From Biscogniauxia marginata (lineage: Eukaryota > Ascomycota > Sordariomycetes > Xylariales > Xylariaceae), in the NCBI GenBank assembly GCA_022695795.1, contig MU404057.1, forward strand, positions 186,001 through 250,000: 64,000 nucleotides of DNA, in the 5' to 3' direction. The notes below the pieces were generated by a model that had not been told where the DNA came from, did not search any database, and saw only the letters and a program-made list of their open reading frames with translations. The position numbers and the translations under genes were made by a program. Position 1 is the stretch's first letter, and each line of letters starts with the position of its first letter. Of this stretch, positions 61,183 through 64,000 are shown in pieces.

Positions 61183-62364
61183 ATGGCTCCAATCCGTGTC
61201 GCGCTTATAGGCCTTTCGGCCTCCGCTAAGACGTCTTGGGCAGAAGAAGGACATCTTCCATATTTGTTATCACCACTGGGACGGTCTCATTATGTGATCG
61301 TTGCACTGCTTAATTCCAGCGCCCAGGCTGCAGAAGCCGCCCGAGAATACTACAAACTCCCCATCAGCGTCAAGACATATGGCTCACCGGAGCAGTTAGC
61401 TGCGGATGAGGAGGTCGACCTCGTGGTGTGCAACACCAGAACGGACAAGCACGTCTCGACGACAGTAGAATCACTCAGGGCCGGAAAGGCCGCCTTCATT
61501 GAGTGGCCTCTCGCCGCGAACTATAAGGAAGCCATCGCACTGACAGGTGGTCAACAATTTGATAACAGCATCATTGGGCTGCAGGGACGGTTCTCGCCAA
61601 TCGTTCTCAAAGTCAAGGAGGCCCTCAAGTCGGGGCGCATCGGCCGAGTGCTGAGCAGCGAGGTCCGGGCCTATGGCAATCTCTGGCCGAGAGACGGTCT
61701 GCCGGAGAGGTTGTCGTACTTTTCGGATCGGAAAATCGGGGGAAATGGTATCACTATCCCCTTCGCGCACACCATCGATCACGTGCATGACACACTTGGC
61801 GAGTTCGAGAACTTCCAGAGCCGCATGCAGATCCAACGCCCGGGCCTCAAGATCCTGGACAGGGATGGAACGCCAAAGGGAGAAGTTAAAACAGACGTGC
61901 CAGACTTTCTGGCCGTCCATGGAAAACTGGCGAAGGGGAAGGCAGACATCGTAGAGGGTGCTACTCTCGTTTTTACTTACAGGACTGGGCCCCAGTTCAA
62001 AGGGACTCCGGGCTTAGTCTGGACCATCAACGGGGAGAAGGGCGAGATCATGGTGACCGCATGCGGCGCCTACATTGGCGCACACGCTTACCACGAACCC
62101 ATCGACATCAAGGTCCACGACCACGCGACGGATGAAGTTGTCAACATTGAATGGGACTGGGAAGACTGGCAGAAGGAGCTGCCGACACTAGCGAGGAACG
62201 TCGCTCAGCTGTACGAGAGATTTGCGCGTTGGCGGGAAAGCGGACGGCTGGGCGGCGACGTGCCGGAAGGGGAAGAGTGGCCTCGTCTCCACGAAGCTGT
62301 AGTGCGGATGAAGGAGTTCGAGGAGCTCTTGAGGCAATATGATTCTCAGGATGGCGGTATGTAA
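61183..62364 (+). CDS. Gfo/Idh/MocA-family oxidoreductase, Gal80-like
   Basis: Rossmann-fold NAD(P)-binding protein related to sugar dehydrogenases and to the regulator Gal80. It is a single exon; the first ATG is at 61183 (the frame upstream starts only with TTG) and gives 393 aa. The nucleotide-binding loop is VALIGLSASAKTSWAEEGHLPYL near the N-terminus. VDLVVCNTRTDKHVSTTVESLRAGKAAFIEWPLA is the second conserved region. There the usual EKP motif reads E107-W108-P109, so the catalytic Lys is replaced by Trp. The C-terminal alpha/beta domain has the GGNGITIPFAHTIDHVHDTLGEF signature with the expected His and Asp. With the Lys lost it may act as a sensor or regulator rather than a dehydrogenase, as in Gal80. 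The GH78 rhamnosidase is 4 kb away on the other strand; a link in sugar use is speculative. Confidence 0.92.
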   Translation: MAPIRVALIGLSASAKTSWAEEGHLPYLLSPLGRSHYVIVALLNSSAQAAEAAREYYKLPISVKTYGSPEQLAADEEVDLVVCNTRTDKHVSTTVESLRAGKAAFIEWPLAANYKEAIALTGGQQFDNSIIGLQGRFSPIVLKVKEALKSGRIGRVLSSEVRAYGNLWPRDGLPERLSYFSDRKIGGNGITIPFAHTIDHVHDTLGEFENFQSRMQIQRPGLKILDRDGTPKGEVKTDVPDFLAVHGKLAKGKADIVEGATLVFTYRTGPQFKGTPGLVWTINGEKGEIMVTACGAYIGAHAYHEPIDIKVHDHATDEVVNIEWDWEDWQKELPTLARNVAQLYERFARWRESGRLGGDVPEGEEWPRLHEAVVRMKEFEELLRQYDSQDGGM

Positions 62365-64000
62365 TACCCGGGTTAAGGAATTCTGATGCGATGATTAACT
62401 CGGCTGCTCATTCGGCCATCTGGGTTTCTTCCGTCCTCGGATCCCATCGCACGCCGATGACAATTCATCATTTCCTGAATAACAATTGCGACTAGATTAG
62501 GTATCTCTGAAATGATCTTTTGCTCTTCCCCTCTCCTTTCTCTTCGTCTTTCAGGCTTGTGATTGTCTCAACTGACGGTTTGGGAATTCTTTGCGAGCCC
62601 CTTAAATCATTTGTGAGCTGTGTTGGCTATGCAGTTTCGCGATCATACGCGAGGCTATGATCTGATGTGTCTAGGCCGCTTCTCAGTCGACAGAGGTAAC
62701 CTAGTCTTAAGGAACCCTCGTTGCTTAACCCAGGAAGACTATGCGCTTTAACTCTGGCCAGGCTGGCCATTCAGCTGGTGGCTGTTTCTAAAACGCTTGG
62801 GCGTTTCATTCAAATTCTCTTTGCTGTCTCGACTCTTCCGATTCATTTCATGACTTAGACCGAAATTCCCTAGCTATAACGCGCCGGACAATTGATAAAA
62901 ATAGAGTAAGGCTGGTTTCAATTAAGCTATGCGATCACATGTTATTAATGCGGTCCTAGATACATCACCTATGTTTCCTCGATTCCACCGGAGAATTCTC
63001 GCATGATAGAGAACCGATTGCCGCAAGCCGTTATCAGCACGGAGAGTATTCGGGTATCGGCGTTGAAGATCGGCTTGGCGCTATTCCTCGATAGTAGTTG
63101 TTTTATCTGGGGAACCAGCACTTTCTTATATCCGGGCCGTCGCAGAAAAGATTGCCTTGCACAAGGACGATCAATGGATACGATTCGGTGTTGAGAAGGG
63201 TAGGAAATTATTTCCAAGGGGAGCTTGGGCCGAGAAGATCCCCCAAGTGGGGACTCGTTTAGGCCCTCCCAGCACGGAAACGGGTGCTGGTACACTTCAA
63301 TTCGGCCGTACCTGCGAGCATTAGATACGGCACTAAATACGGGCCGACTGACTCAAACGGGGCCTCGGTGAGGGGCGCCCCCAACTGCATCGAGTTACAC
63401 AGGCTCTCCCCCGTTATACACCTTCCCCAAGAGTGCGCTAATTATGTACTTTCCTATTAGCCAGTCTAGGCGACAGCTGTTAAAAATCTTTTCCAGCAGC
63501 AGTGGAACAAACTAATTTCGGACTGCTCTCTCGTTTTCTACTTCGACCAGAGACCCGGGTCGACACACCTCTGCCAACCTCGGCAAACCTCGCAAATAGT
63601 CTTCTTCTCAGCAGCGACAGCAGCGACAGCAGCTATCTTCCATCTGTTTATCACCCATCGTTGCGCCCCCTGGCCTGCTGACGTACGATCCCAGAGATAG
63701 GGGAGATAAGTGTGCAGGTAGCGCGTAAACCGATCTCCCGCAAATCTTCAAAACCGATCTCCAGCCCATCCCAGCTCGCCCTAGATAAGCATGCCAAGGA
63801 CGCAACCCCGGCGACCCCGGCGACCCCGGTCAGTTGCACATGGTGCTAGGACGGGGTTGTGGCCCTGTCCGCCAGCCTGTCAGGCCCTATCTCCCACAAC
63901 TGCCAAGGTAGGATCGCGAGACCCAGCAGCCAGGGACATTGAGCAGTGATGTCAACTTGCTTCTACTTAGTATGGGGATATACTTCTCGCATACCTCGCC
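62365..64000. other. Gene-free right flank
   Basis: No supportable gene to the window end. It has a CAGCAGCGA repeat (63610-63633) and a CGACCCCGG tandem repeat (about 63805-63830). Confidence 0.5.

Noticed and set aside
1..64000. tRNA, rRNA and CRISPR elements
   Set aside because: I looked for T-loop-like GGTTCGAATCC words with matching acceptor stems and for regular spaced repeats; the few TTCGAA words lack stems, and no CRISPR-like array exists, as expected for a fungal nuclear genome.

Overview
The window reads as nuclear DNA of a filamentous ascomycete (Pezizomycotina, most likely a Sordariomycete; the class is an inference). The reasons are intron-containing genes with short introns (GTAAGT/GTATGT-type donors, TACTAAC-like branch sites, YAG acceptors), typical mould families (fungal Zn2Cys6 factor, PTH11-like receptor, HXXXD acyltransferase, multi-exon P450) and long gene-poor spacers. 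About fifteen genes can be supported. Many starts in naive ORF lists are TTG or GTG; the starts given here are ATG codons.

Left part (1-18.7 kb): a conserved uncharacterised fungal protein (5274-3987, minus), then about 7 kb without a convincing gene. Next come mitochondrial ribosomal protein uS9m (minus) and eEF1B-gamma (plus), diverging from a 414-bp intergenic region, and an HXXXD-type acyltransferase (minus).

Middle (18.7-31.5 kb): an extremely A/T-rich block at about 19.07-19.56 kb and a degenerate, gene-free, AT-leaning stretch lead to a cytochrome P450 with a probable frameshift at its first splice junction. A BBE-like FAD oxidoreductase lies 0.7 kb downstream on the same strand, and a PTH11-like seven-helix receptor follows. 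The P450 and FAD oxidase may be the remains of a small secondary-metabolism locus.

Centre-right (31.9-41.2 kb): two splicing genes sit head-to-tail on the minus strand (USP39/Sad1 homologue and ESS2/Bis1 homologue), followed by an NADPH-dependent FMN reductase. A spacer of about 3 kb carrying a decayed 55-59 bp tandem repeat precedes a mitochondrial HTD2-like dehydratase.

Right part (41-64 kb): a possible mobile-element relic near 42 kb, a transcription factor with two tandem Zn2Cys6 clusters, a MAPEG-family membrane protein, a five-exon GH78 alpha-L-rhamnosidase, a low-complexity repeat ORF interrupted by TGA, and a Gfo/Idh/MocA (Gal80-like) protein whose usual EKP motif reads EWP.

No wholly new system was identified. 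The observations most worth checking are the tandem double zinc cluster, the P450 (frameshift plus lost I-helix acid-alcohol pair), the dispersed TACCTAGGTA/TAGGTAGGTA intergenic motif (including the uS9m/eEF1B-gamma promoter), the interrupted PSY-repeat ORF, the A/T block and the 37.8-kb tandem array. All exon structures were assembled by eye from frame and splice signals and have not been checked by alignment or RNA.
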